Source of the DNA: Halorussus pelagicus
GTDB lineage: Archaea; Halobacteriota; Halobacteria; Halobacteriales; Haladaptataceae
Reading direction: 5' to 3'
NCBI RefSeq assembly: GCF_004087835.1
Contig: NZ_CP035119.1
Coordinates: 1,736,001 to 1,800,000 of the forward strand
Length of the DNA stretch: 64,000 nucleotides
Shown: in pieces, positions 7,408-16,328 of the stretch
Numbering within the stretch: the stretch's first letter is position 1
How the letters are laid out: every line of letters starts with the position of its first letter
Program-made: the position numbers and the translations under genes
The notes under the pieces: model-generated
Seen by the model: only the letters and a program-made list of their open reading frames with translations
Told to the model about the DNA's origin: nothing
Databases searched by the model: none

Positions 7408-9348
7408 CTACTTGTCCAGAAGCGACTCCAACTCTCCGACGACCTCCGGATTCCGGAGCGCGCTGGTGTCGCCCAAATCCTCGCCGTTGGCGATGGCGGC
7501 GAGATACCGCCGGACGACTTTCCCCGAGCGCGTCTTCGGGAGCGAGGGCGCGAACGTCACCGCGTTGGGGACTGCGATGGGTCCGATGGCCGCCTCGACG
7601 GCCGCCCCGACGCGCTCGCGGAGCGCGTCGTCGCCCGCGACGTTCGACTCGGGGCTGACGAAGGCGTGAATCTCCGACTGGTGGGCGGCGTCGTCGTCGG
7701 CACCGACGACGACGGCGGCCTCCGCGACGCCGGAGACGCCGACGATGGCGCTCTCGATTTCCGTGGTACTGAGTCGCCTATCGGAGACCTTCAGTACGTC
7801 GTCGGCCCGCCCGAGCAGGTGGAGGTAGCCGTCGGCGTCGCGGACCGCGTTGTCGCCGGTGGCGTACTGCCACCCGCCATCGACCTCTCGCGTCCGACGC
7901 CCACCCCACCCGCTCGCCTCGCAGAGCGACCGGGCCATTCCCGGCCACGGGCGTGTGACGGCCAGTTGGCCCGCCTCGCCGTCGGCGACTTCCTCGCCCA
8001 TCTCGTCCACGACGGCCGTCTCGATGCCGGGCAGACTCTTGCCGACCGCGCCGGGGCGCATCCGGTCAACGCCGGGGAGCGTCGAGAGGACGATGCCGCC
8101 CGTCTCGGTCTGCCACCACGTATCCACGACCGGGCACTCGCCGTCGCCGACGTGGTCGCGGTACCAGTGCCACGCCGTCTCGTCTATCGGTTCGCCGACC
8201 GTCCCGAGCAGGCGGAGCGACGAGAGGTCGTGGCGCGCGGGATGCTCCTCGCCCCACTTCATGAACGCCCGAATCGACGTTGGCGCAGTGTAGAACACGT
8301 CAACCTCGTTGCGCTCGATTATCTCCCAGAGGCGGTCGGTTTCGGGGTGGTCGGGCGTCCCCTCGTACAACACCGTCGTCGCCCCGAGCGCAAGCGGCCC
8401 GTACACCGCGTAGGAGTGGCCGGTAATCCACCCCACGTCGGCCGAACACCAGTGGGTGTCGTCGGGTCCCAAGTCGAGGACGGCGTGGCTCGTCCACGCG
8501 ACGTGCGTGAGATAGCCCCCGGTCGTGTGCCGGACCAGCGTCGGTTCGCCCGTGGTCCCCGACGTGTAGATGAAAAAGAGCAGGTCCTCGGCGTCGCGCG
8601 CGACCGGTTCGACCTCCTTGCCAGCGTGTTCGGCCACGAGGTCGGCGTACGCGCGGTGGTCGCCCGCCCTGCGCTCGTCGTCGAGGCGGTTCACCACGAC
8701 CTGCTCGACGGCGTGGTCCACCGAGACGCAGGCGTTGTCGGCCCGGCGCTTCAGGTCGAGCGCGGCCCCGCGCCGGTAGTAGCCGTCGCAGGTGACGAGG
8801 AACCGCGACTCGGCACCCTCCAGTCGCGTCGCCAGCGCGTCGGCGGAAAAGCCCGCGAACACGACCGAGTGGGGCGCGCCGATGCGCGCGCAGGCGAGCA
8901 TGGCGACGGGCAACTCCGGAATCATCGGCAGGTAGAGCGTTACCACGTCGTCCTCGCCGACGCCCATCTCCCGCAGGGCCGCCGCGAAGGCGTTGACTTC
9001 GCGGTGTAGCTCCCGGTAGGTGTACGTCCGGGTTTCGCCGAGTTTCCCCTCCCACGCGACGGCCGTCTCGTCGCCGCGCCCCGCGGCGACGTGTCGGTCC
9101 ACGCAGTTGGACGAGGCGTTCAGTCGCCCGCCGGGGAACCACCGCATCGGCCCGTCGTCGTCCAGCACCGCGTCGAACCCGCGGTCCCAGTCCAGCAGGT
9201 CGGCGGGCCGTCGCCAGCACTCGGGCCACCCCGCGTCCCGGAACGCGTCGCGGTCGGCCGCCGTGACGTTCGCCTGCTCGGCGAACGACTCGGGCGGGTC
9301 CACCCACTCGCGCTCGCGGGTCGTCTCCTCCGGACTCCGGTCGGCCAT
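7408..9348 (-). CDS. divergent acetyl-CoA synthetase paralog
   Basis: This 646-residue protein aligns along its whole length with the acs product encoded at 3198-5189 and retains TWWQTETGG and the C-terminal PKTRSGKVVRR with the acetylatable Lys (about 610). Two core motifs differ from canonical Acs. The phosphate loop reads TSGTTGEPTLV instead of GEPKGV, and the hinge motif reads VSDRRLSTTEIE instead of VSGHRLGTxEIE. Both changes hit residues that normally contact ATP or move during domain alternation, so activity or substrate may have changed. A T-rich stretch on the minus strand just after the stop (about 7383-7400) is a likely terminator. It is encoded upstream of and in line with the Bat-like regulator. 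Confidence 0.88.
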   Translation of the reverse strand: MADRSPEETTREREWVDPPESFAEQANVTAADRDAFRDAGWPECWRRPADLLDWDRGFDAVLDDDGPMRWFPGGRLNASSNCVDRHVAAGRGDETAVAWEGKLGETRTYTYRELHREVNAFAAALREMGVGEDDVVTLYLPMIPELPVAMLACARIGAPHSVVFAGFSADALATRLEGAESRFLVTCDGYYRRGAALDLKRRADNACVSVDHAVEQVVVNRLDDERRAGDHRAYADLVAEHAGKEVEPVARDAEDLLFFIYTSGTTGEPTLVRHTTGGYLTHVAWTSHAVLDLGPDDTHWCSADVGWITGHSYAVYGPLALGATTVLYEGTPDHPETDRLWEIIERNEVDVFYTAPTSIRAFMKWGEEHPARHDLSSLRLLGTVGEPIDETAWHWYRDHVGDGECPVVDTWWQTETGGIVLSTLPGVDRMRPGAVGKSLPGIETAVVDEMGEEVADGEAGQLAVTRPWPGMARSLCEASGWGGRRTREVDGGWQYATGDNAVRDADGYLHLLGRADDVLKVSDRRLSTTEIESAIVGVSGVAEAAVVVGADDDAAHQSEIHAFVSPESNVAGDDALRERVGAAVEAAIGPIAVPNAVTFAPSLPKTRSGKVVRRYLAAIANGEDLGDTSALRNPEVVGELESLLDK

Positions 9349-9455
9349 TGCGTCGAGTTTGGTGGAAACAGGGGAAAAATCGTTCGTCTCGCCAGACGGC
9401 GAGCGGTCGCCCCGGCAAGACGGTCAACGAGGTCGTTCGGCGACTCGTCGCGTCC

Positions 9456-12149
9456 TCAGCGTCGCGCCCGGAGCACTCCGAGACCGAGCGCGAGAAGCGT
9501 GAGCGCCGGGGTGAAACCGGGGACGCTCCCGTCGATCCCCGTCGCGCCCTGCGAGTCGGATTCGGCGTCCGACTCGTTGGCCGCGGCGAGCGCCGCCTCG
9601 TCGCCGACGAAGATTTCCTTTGTCGCGTTCTCGACGACCCGGTAACTGTCTCGGCTTCCCTCCGGATAGTAGACGACTTGATACGGAATCTCGATTCGCT
9701 GGCCCCAGAGCGAGTCGTCGCCGATTGCGACGCCGACCGAAAGACTGGCCGACTCGCCCGGCCGGACCACGGCCTCGTTGACGTACTCGGCCATGCTCCC
9801 CTCCTCGACGTTCCGGCCGCCGTTGACCTCGATACCGTTGGGCGGCGAGAGCGCCAGTTCGACGTGCGCGGTCCGCGAGTTCACGTCGGGATTCCGAAGC
9901 GAGAGGGTGATGAACTCCTGTGAACCGTTCCGGTCCAGTCGCTGAATCGTCGCCGCGGACTCGACCTCCGGACGCTTCCTGAAGTTCCGAACCGCGACCG
10001 ACCAACTCTCGCGGTCGGTCCCGCCGTTAGCGTCCTCGGCGACGACGGTGACGTTTCGAGTCCCTGAACCGACGAACGTGCGGTTCAACCGCTCGCCGGT
10101 CGCCACCTCCTCGCCGTCGAAATACCACCGGTAACTCACGGCGTCGCCCTCCGGGTCCGAGGCGGCGACTTCGAACGCTTTCGAACTCCCTGACAGGAGC
10201 GACAGCGACGAGGAGTCGGGCGATTCGACGCTCAGTTCCGGCGCTCGGTTGGCCGCACGGACCTCCCACGAAATCGTCTCCTGTCCCCCGTGGCCGTCCT
10301 CGACGGTCGCTTCGACGGTGTGGTCGCCGGGCGACGAGAAGGCATGTGAGAACGTCACCCGCTGGCTTCCCGACGACGCCTTTCGCTCGGCTACGACCTC
10401 CCCGTCCACCGACCATTTCACCGTCTCCGGCGACGCGTCGGCGTCGGTCACCGACGCGACGAATCGCTGTTCCACCCCGGATTTCGGCGTGGGGAACTCC
10501 TCGGGGGAGACCCGTTCGAGTTCCGGGTCGTCGTTTTCCACTTCGACCGTCCGCGTTCGCGTTATCGACGCTCCGAACTGATTCGTCACGGTCAGGTCGA
10601 TGTCCCGCGACCCGACCGTCCGCAAGGTGGTCGAGACGGTCTCGCCGTCGTAGGTCTCGTCGCCGACCGTCCACTCGTAGGAGAGGTCCACGTCTCGGTC
10701 GGTCGTGTCGGTCGCGCTCGCCGAGAGGTTGATTTCCTCACCGGCCGTCAGCGACGACGGAGAGACCGTCACCTCCCCGACCGACGGCGGCCGGGGTTTC
10801 ACGTCGATGGTGAACGACCGCTCGGTCGAGATGCCCCGGCGGTTCTCGGCGACGACGCGAACCTGCTTCTCGCCGGTCGATTCGAACGTCGTCTCCACGT
10901 CCGGCCCGGAGACGGACTCGCCGTCTATCGTCCACTCGTAGGAGAGGTCCGACGAGTCGCCGCTGGCGGCAAGTTCCACGGTGCGTCCGGGAATCGTCTC
11001 GGTGCTTCCCGGCCGCACGTCGGTTAGCTCCGGGGCCTCGGCCACATCGACGGTCCACTCGGCGACGGCGTCGTCGGTCGAATCCGTATCGTCGCTGGCG
11101 ACCGCTCGGACTCGGTGGTCGCCGTCGCCGAATCGCTCGGCGGCGAAGCGATACTGCTGGCCGCTTCCCGCTCGCTGGCCGTCAACGTACCACGTCACCG
11201 ACGGCGTGCTGTCCGGGTCGGTGACATCGACCGAGAAGGTCGTTTCGTCCTCGGGACCGATGCTCGGTCCGCCCGAGCCGGGCGACCGACTCTCGATTCG
11301 GGGCGGCTCGAACGAGGCGACCTCAATCGTCCCGAGGTCAACGTAGTCGGTCGTGTAGTCCCGTCCGTACCCCTCGAACTCCGTGACGAGTTGGGCGGCT
11401 ACTCGGTACGTTCCGGTCTCGTCGGGAATCGGAATCGAATCGCGTATCGACTCGTGGCGACCGCCGGAGACGCTCTCGGCGGAGAGGCGCTTGGTCGGCC
11501 TGTCGGGTCTGGACGCGCCGTTGGGGTAGACGTACACCTTGGGGGTGACGCGCTCTACCTCGACGGGGTCGCTCGTCCCGGAGTTCCACCCCGAGGGGTT
11601 GTCGTTGTACAGTCGTGCCTCGAACTCCGCGTCCTCGCCCGGTTCGAAGCGCCGGGAGTCGCGCGGCGAGGACACGTCCGCGTCGGTGTGGTAGACGGCA
11701 CCGCGCTCGAACACCAGCGTCTCCTCGTCGGTGTCCGGGATGGTCACCCTGTAGAGACCCCAGCGGCGCTCGTTGCCGTTGTTGATGACGTGGGCGTGGT
11801 ACTCGCCCGCTGGCAGTTCGAAGATGTAGGAGTTATCTTGGTCTTCGTTCATGCACCCGGCGGGACCGCTATCCTCGTCGGTCTCGGCGACCTTTGTGAG
11901 GTCGCCGTCGATTCGCTCGAACGCCACCGTCGTCTCGTGGTCGTTCCCGTCGGCGTCGAAGGTGGCGACCGACACGCAGGTGTCCGCGGGCGGTGCGGAC
12001 GCGACCCCGGTCCCGGCGGTGGTCCCAGCGAAGCCACCACAGAGCAGCAGGACGCCGAGTAAAAGTACACCCAGCGACCGCGCGGTCGCTGGCGCGCGAC
12101 GCCGCAGTCGCCCCGCTGTCCAATCTCGTGTATCAGTTCCCGGAGGCAT
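9456..12149 (-). CDS. secreted PKD-repeat surface protein with PGF-CTERM anchor signal
   Basis: The 897-residue product starts with a signal peptide (hydrophobic SLGVLLLGVLLLCGGFAG, cleavage likely after an Ala near ASA). The N-terminal region resembles a pre-peptidase-like beta domain. Five tandem PKD/Ig-like repeats follow (about 290-790), each with a YEWTIDG or WYVDG core. A short C-terminal beta domain precedes VPGFTPALTLLALGLG plus RARR, a PGF-CTERM sorting signal of the type processed by archaeosortase A. Role: cell-surface scaffold or adhesion protein; no catalytic motif is visible. The start at 12149 is preferred over upstream codons because it leads straight into the signal peptide and a TATA-like element lies near 12178. 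mutS ends 70 nt upstream. Confidence 0.85.
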   Translation of the reverse strand: MPPGTDTRDWTAGRLRRRAPATARSLGVLLLGVLLLCGGFAGTTAGTGVASAPPADTCVSVATFDADGNDHETTVAFERIDGDLTKVAETDEDSGPAGCMNEDQDNSYIFELPAGEYHAHVINNGNERRWGLYRVTIPDTDEETLVFERGAVYHTDADVSSPRDSRRFEPGEDAEFEARLYNDNPSGWNSGTSDPVEVERVTPKVYVYPNGASRPDRPTKRLSAESVSGGRHESIRDSIPIPDETGTYRVAAQLVTEFEGYGRDYTTDYVDLGTIEVASFEPPRIESRSPGSGGPSIGPEDETTFSVDVTDPDSTPSVTWYVDGQRAGSGQQYRFAAERFGDGDHRVRAVASDDTDSTDDAVAEWTVDVAEAPELTDVRPGSTETIPGRTVELAASGDSSDLSYEWTIDGESVSGPDVETTFESTGEKQVRVVAENRRGISTERSFTIDVKPRPPSVGEVTVSPSSLTAGEEINLSASATDTTDRDVDLSYEWTVGDETYDGETVSTTLRTVGSRDIDLTVTNQFGASITRTRTVEVENDDPELERVSPEEFPTPKSGVEQRFVASVTDADASPETVKWSVDGEVVAERKASSGSQRVTFSHAFSSPGDHTVEATVEDGHGGQETISWEVRAANRAPELSVESPDSSSLSLLSGSSKAFEVAASDPEGDAVSYRWYFDGEEVATGERLNRTFVGSGTRNVTVVAEDANGGTDRESWSVAVRNFRKRPEVESAATIQRLDRNGSQEFITLSLRNPDVNSRTAHVELALSPPNGIEVNGGRNVEEGSMAEYVNEAVVRPGESASLSVGVAIGDDSLWGQRIEIPYQVVYYPEGSRDSYRVVENATKEIFVGDEAALAAANESDAESDSQGATGIDGSVPGFTPALTLLALGLGVLRARR

Positions 12150-12218
12150 TCTACATAAACAGACGGGTATGTCGGAACTAAGAGTATTACGCTCTGGAAA
12201 ACATAAACCCGCCGTCAC

Positions 12219-15020
12219 CTACTCCGCGTCCTTCAGCTCCGACTTCCACTCCTGAATCTTCGACAGCGCCTCGACCGGCGTGAGGTCGTTGACCGTCGTG
12301 TCGAGGACCTCCGACAACACCGCTTCCTGCTCGGGAGTCAGCGATGGTTCGTCCGCCGCCGAGGACGATTTGTCCGTCGCTGACGACGGTTCGTCCGTCG
12401 CTGACGACGATTCGCCCTCGCTCGAACTACTCGCATCTGCGGTCTCGAACTGTCCGGACTCCAAGTCGAAGACTGCCTGCGTCGTGCCGTCTCCGGTGTC
12501 GCTCCCGCGCACCTCGATGGCCTCGTCGTCTCGCAGTCGGTCCAGCACCTCGCGCGAGCGTTCGACGACCGGGTCGGGAACCCCAGCCAACCCCGCGACG
12601 TGAATCCCGTACGAGCGGTCGGTCGGTCCCTCCTCGATGGTCCGGAGGAAGGTCACGTCGCTCCCGGCGGTCGGCTCCGGCGAACCGCCGTCGCCCGAGG
12701 ACGGCGATTCCTCGTCCACGGCGACGTGGACGTTCTCGACGGTCGGAAGGCTATCGCCGAGCGCGGTCAGTTCGTGGTAGTGAGTCGCAAAGAGTGTCTT
12801 CGACTCGACCTGATTGGTGATGTACTCCGTCGCCGCCCACGCGATGGAGATGCCGTCGTAGGTCGCGGTACCGCGGCCCACCTCGTCCAGAATGACCAGC
12901 GAGTCCTCGCTCGCGGAGTGGAGGATGTTGCTCAACTCCTGCATCTCAACCATGAACGTCGAGCGCCCCTGTGCGAGTTCGTCCAGCGCGCCGACGCGGG
13001 TGTAGATACCGTCCACGACGCCGATATCGGCCGACGATGCGGGGACGAAGCTCCCGATTTGCGCGAGCAGGGTTATCAGCGCGACCTGTCGCATGTACGT
13101 CGATTTCCCCGACATGTTCGGTCCCGTGACAACGAGGAATCGCCGCGCCCCATTCATCCGGAGGTCGTTGGGCACGAACTCGGTCGTCTGCTCCACGACG
13201 GGGTGGCGGCCCGCCTCGATGTCGAGGTCGCCCGACTCGCGCAGGTCGGGGCGCACCCAGTCGTTCTCGACGGCGTGGACCGCGAGACTGGCCAGCGCGT
13301 CGAGTTCTGCGAGGGTTCGGCCCACGGTCTGCAGGAGGTCGGCCCGCGCGGCCACTCGCTCGCGCAGGTCGGTGAAGAGGTCGTACTCCAACTCCCCGCG
13401 GCGCTCTTCGAGGCGGAATATTCGGCGCTCGCGCTCGTTCAGTTCGTCGGTGGTGTACCGCTCGGAGTTCTTCAGACTCTTGAGGCGGTCGTAGCGGTCG
13501 GGCACCTTCCCGGTCTCGGAGTTGCCGACCTGAATGTAGTAGCCGTCCGTTTTGTTACGGTCCACGGTGAGGTGCGTAATGCCGGTCTCGCGCTTCTCGC
13601 GGTCGTCCAGCGTCGCTATCCACTCCTCGGCCTCCTTGTGGCGCTCGATGAGGTCGTCCAGTTCGTCGTCGTGGCCTCGCCGGAACAGGCCGCCCTCGGT
13701 GACGGTGCTGGGCGGGTCCTCCACGATGGCGGCCAGTTCCTCGCGGAGCGCGGCGGCCGCCTCCCGGTCGGGCCGGGCGACGATGTCCGCCAGCGGCGAG
13801 TCGGCCAGCGTCGGGTCGCTCGCCACGGCGTCGGCGACTTCCGGCAGGAGCGCCAGTGTCTCCCGGACCCGCAGGAGGTCGCGGGCGTCCGCGCTCCCGT
13901 GGGCCGCCTTGCTCGCCAGTCGTTCGAGGTCGTAGGCCCCATCCACGGTCTCGCGCACGGTCTCGCGGGCGAGCGCGGAGTTCGCAAACGCCGCCACGCC
14001 GTCGGCGCGTTGCCGGAGCGTCGGCAGGTCTTGGCGGGGGCGCTGGACCCACTCTTTCAGGAGGCGCTTGCCCGGACTCGTCGCGGTGTGGTCGATGGTG
14101 GCGAACAGCGAGCCGTCGCGGTCGCCCTGCATCGTCTCGGTGAGTTCGAGGTTGCGCTGGGTCGTCGCGTCGAGCGAGACGTGGTCGTCGCCCTCGTAGT
14201 TTTGGAGGCGCGTCATCGAGGATTTGACGCCCGTGCCGGTCTCCTCGACGTACGAGAGTAGTGCGCCCGCGGCCTGAATCTGGGGCGCGTCGCCGCCACG
14301 ACTCCCGCTCGCCCCGCCGTCGAGACCGATGCTCACCAGCGTCTCTTCGCCGAACTGCGCTTTCGTCTCGTGGGTCGCCCGGCCGGGGGCGAAGGCCTCG
14401 GCGCGGTGGAGCGTGAGCGTCGCGTCGGTGCGCTCGCGGACTCGCTTCAGGACGGCGTCGTCGTTGCGGACCTCCGGGCCGGGCAGGATTTCGGCGGGGT
14501 CGAACCGGTACAGTTCGGTGAACGCGCGGTCGCTGGCGGCGTCGGCGTCCGGCCCATCGACCGCCGTGACCATGAACCGGCCCGTGGTCACGTCGGCGAA
14601 GGCGAGTCCGTAGCGGTCGTCCTCGGCCCGGACGACTCCGGCGAGGTACTGGGCGTCGGCGTCGGTCGTCTCCAGCAGGGTGCCAGGGGTCACGACTCGC
14701 GTTATCTCGCGGGCGTGGCCGTCGGGCGTCTCGTGTTGGTCGGCCACCGCGACGCGGAAGCCGCGCTCGACCAACTGCTTGAGGTGTGGCGTGAGTTTGT
14801 CCACCGGGACGCCAGCCATCGGGTAGTTCGAACCGTGCGAGGACTTCTGGGAGACCTTCAAATCGAGGAGGTCCGAGACCTCCTCGGCGTCGTCGCCGAA
14901 GAACTCGTAGAAGTCCCCGACCTGCATCACCAGATAGTCGGCGTCAGTCTCGTCCTTCAGCGAGAAGAACTCGCCGACGATGCCCCCGACATCGCCGTCA
15001 GGTTGCGCCATGTCGGCCAC
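12219..15020 (-). CDS. mutS: DNA mismatch repair protein MutS
   Basis: MutS recognises mispairs and small loops. The 933-residue product has the mismatch-contact motif GDFYEFFG (Phe37 and Glu39), the connector, lever and clamp regions, and the C-terminal ABC-type ATPase with GPNMSGKST near residue 610, the Walker B sequence LVILDEVGRGT and FATHYHEL. A Ser/Asp/Glu/Pro-rich insert of three 7-residue repeats near the C-terminus (encoded around 12343-12417) precedes the dimerisation tail. ATG 15020 is used; Met at 15011 is a close alternative. It lies on the same strand as mutL, but nine kilobases of unrelated genes separate them. Confidence 0.96.
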   Translation of the reverse strand: MADMAQPDGDVGGIVGEFFSLKDETDADYLVMQVGDFYEFFGDDAEEVSDLLDLKVSQKSSHGSNYPMAGVPVDKLTPHLKQLVERGFRVAVADQHETPDGHAREITRVVTPGTLLETTDADAQYLAGVVRAEDDRYGLAFADVTTGRFMVTAVDGPDADAASDRAFTELYRFDPAEILPGPEVRNDDAVLKRVRERTDATLTLHRAEAFAPGRATHETKAQFGEETLVSIGLDGGASGSRGGDAPQIQAAGALLSYVEETGTGVKSSMTRLQNYEGDDHVSLDATTQRNLELTETMQGDRDGSLFATIDHTATSPGKRLLKEWVQRPRQDLPTLRQRADGVAAFANSALARETVRETVDGAYDLERLASKAAHGSADARDLLRVRETLALLPEVADAVASDPTLADSPLADIVARPDREAAAALREELAAIVEDPPSTVTEGGLFRRGHDDELDDLIERHKEAEEWIATLDDREKRETGITHLTVDRNKTDGYYIQVGNSETGKVPDRYDRLKSLKNSERYTTDELNERERRIFRLEERRGELEYDLFTDLRERVAARADLLQTVGRTLAELDALASLAVHAVENDWVRPDLRESGDLDIEAGRHPVVEQTTEFVPNDLRMNGARRFLVVTGPNMSGKSTYMRQVALITLLAQIGSFVPASSADIGVVDGIYTRVGALDELAQGRSTFMVEMQELSNILHSASEDSLVILDEVGRGTATYDGISIAWAATEYITNQVESKTLFATHYHELTALGDSLPTVENVHVAVDEESPSSGDGGSPEPTAGSDVTFLRTIEEGPTDRSYGIHVAGLAGVPDPVVERSREVLDRLRDDEAIEVRGSDTGDGTTQAVFDLESGQFETADASSSSEGESSSATDEPSSATDKSSSAADEPSLTPEQEAVLSEVLDTTVNDLTPVEALSKIQEWKSELKDAE

Positions 15021-15096
15021 CTCCCCGGAGGGTCCGCGCGAGTAGAGTCATAGTCGATTCGGAGGGGCGTCGGCGACTAAAACGGTGCGGGTTCGG

Positions 15097-15209
15097 CGGT
15101 AGGGCGTCGGAAATATCCTACCGTATAACTGATTGGGAAAATAGGTGACGACTATACGGGGTGCTTCACTGAATTTCGATAGCACGGGACGCTAGGCATC
15201 GTTCCGTGC
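15097..15209. other. structured intergenic stretch with three inverted repeats
   Basis: Three inverted repeats follow one another: CGGTAGG/CCTACCG (15097-15103 with 15117-15123), CCGTATA/TATACGG (15121-15127 with 15153-15159) and GCACGGGAC/GTTCCGTGC (15182-15190 with 15201-15209, one G-T wobble). The first two share bases, so they could form alternative folds. The stretch lies between the mutS start and a small ORF, and could be a leader RNA, a small RNA or protein-binding sites. Confidence 0.35.
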
Positions 15210-15234
15210 GGAGCAAACGACTGCCTAAAGAGAA

Positions 15235-15360
15235 ATGAAACGGGAAGGAAACGAACTTCCGGTCGCGTTCATCGTTGGCGGTTGCACCCTCATCGGCACT
15301 GAGATGCCCTTGGGTTGGCCGCTGTTCGTGGCCGGAATCGTGTTGGAATTAGTGGACTAG
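15235..15360 (+). CDS. 41-residue hydrophobic protein
   Basis: A short ORF beginning MKREGNELPVAFIVGG encodes one long hydrophobic segment with an internal polar turn and ends ELVD. It probably sits in the membrane. Support comes from codon use like the neighbours and from a hairpin with a run of six T 20 nt after the stop. No ribosome binding site is obvious. The inverted-repeat stretch at 15097-15209 lies directly upstream and may form its leader. Confidence 0.45.
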   Translation: MKREGNELPVAFIVGGCTLIGTEMPLGWPLFVAGIVLELVD

Positions 15361-15368
15361 ACCTTCGA

Positions 15369-15388
15369 CCGATTTCCACTTTTTTCGG
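15369..15388 (+). terminator. T-run terminator after small membrane ORF
   Basis: CCGA and TCGG bracket a pyrimidine-rich core with six consecutive T (15380-15385), 20 nt after the stop of the 41-residue ORF. Archaeal termination commonly occurs at such T-runs. Confidence 0.5.
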
Positions 15389-15584
15389 TACTCGGTGTTC
15401 GCTCGCTTCGCAGACGACCGAAGTCTAGTCGTCGTCTACCGACGAATAAACATTGTTCTCGGACCGCGTATAAAGATTTGGGAAACACGACTACTCTCCC
15501 AACGCATTCGGAAACCGTGATCGGCTACTCCCCTCGAAAATCGTCCCAAGCTATCGAAGACGCCATGTCTTTCCCATACACTGC

Positions 15585-15606
15585 GTCCGCACAGTTTTGT
15601 GCGGAC
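15585..15606. other. perfect 9-bp hairpin
   Basis: GTCCGCACA (15585-15593) and TGTGCGGAC (15598-15606) pair perfectly around a GTTT tetraloop. It lies 40 nt downstream of the minus-strand HMA gene stop and about 110 nt downstream of a plus-strand TATA-like GTATAAAG (about 15467-15475). It may be a terminator element or part of a plus-strand small RNA. No protein gene in 15390-15640 is convincing. Confidence 0.4.
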
Positions 15607-15645
15607 ACAGACGCACGCGGGAACGACGACGGACCGACGCCGAAC

Positions 15646-15843
15646 TCAGGCCTTCGCCGTGTAGCCAGCGTCCTTGACGGCCGCCACGAGGTCGTCGTCG
15701 CTGGCCTCGCCCTTGACGGTCACGCTGTCGGACTCGTTGTCCGCGTCGGCGTCTTCCACACCCGGTACGTCGCGCAGTGCGTTCTCGACGGTCTCCTCAC
15801 AGCCGCCACAGCTCATGCCTTCGACGGTAATCTGTTTCGCCAT
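15646..15843 (-). CDS. heavy-metal-associated (HMA) domain protein, CopZ-like chaperone
   Basis: The 65-residue protein is a single HMA domain with the metal-binding loop GMSCGGCEE (Cys12 and Cys15). It should bind Cu(I) or another soft metal in the cytoplasm and pass it to a P-type ATPase or regulator. The start at 15843 gives the standard domain; longer upstream frames lack HMA features. No copper ATPase is adjacent in this window, so its partner is encoded elsewhere. Confidence 0.9.
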   Translation of the reverse strand: MAKQITVEGMSCGGCEETVENALRDVPGVEDADADNESDSVTVKGEASDDDLVAAVKDAGYTAKA

Positions 15844-16034
15844 GTCTCGCTCTAGGGGGTGGTCATTCTTCGGACTTTCCCCTTCGAATCCGGATTCTCT
15901 TCGCCGTCGAGCGTACGACGTTCGGTATCTTCGTCCCGATGCGATAGCACTAGCAAAACTCGACCCGAGCGACACCGACGAAGAGTGCATGGACAACTGC
16001 CTCGCCGAATCCTGCCCCAAATAGTGCAACAGGC

Positions 16035-16328
16035 CTAGAGGCGAGACTCGATTTCATCGACCAGTTCGCGCGCCGCGACGACGTGGTCGTCGGCGGCGTC
16101 GCTTCCCGTCGTCTCGACGTTCGAGAGGAGCATCCGGACCTGTTCGACGCGCTTCTCGATTACGGTCTCCGGAACGTCCGGCCCGAGCGCGTCCTCGCAG
16201 ACCGCTTGGGTCTCACCGAGCCACTGGCTCGCGCGGGTCTCGACGGGCAACTCCGCGGTCGCTTCGAGGTGGTCGTGCAGGTCGGCGACGAGCGAAGTGA
16301 GGTCGGTGGCGTCGTCCGAAGTGGTCAT
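16035..16328 (-). CDS. conserved small haloarchaeal protein of unknown function
   Basis: A 97-residue acidic protein, mostly predicted helical, with TSLVADLHDHLEATAEL near the N-terminus and VAARELVDEIESRL at the end. There are no cysteines, signal peptide or membrane segment beyond the single predicted helix bundle. It looks like one of the small cytosolic helical proteins common in haloarchaea. I do not recognise a function. It is followed 190 nt downstream by the HMA chaperone gene on the same strand. Confidence 0.75.
   Translation of the reverse strand: MTTSDDATDLTSLVADLHDHLEATAELPVETRASQWLGETQAVCEDALGPDVPETVIEKRVEQVRMLLSNVETTGSDAADDHVVAARELVDEIESRL

Noticed and set aside
12600-14261. 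553-codon open frame opposite mutS
   Set aside because: Antisense shadow of mutS; no recognisable protein features.
15478-15855. 125-codon plus-strand ORF across the HMA gene
   Set aside because: Its second half is the antisense of the HMA domain gene and its first half has no protein character; an RNA is a better explanation for the plus-strand TATA element.
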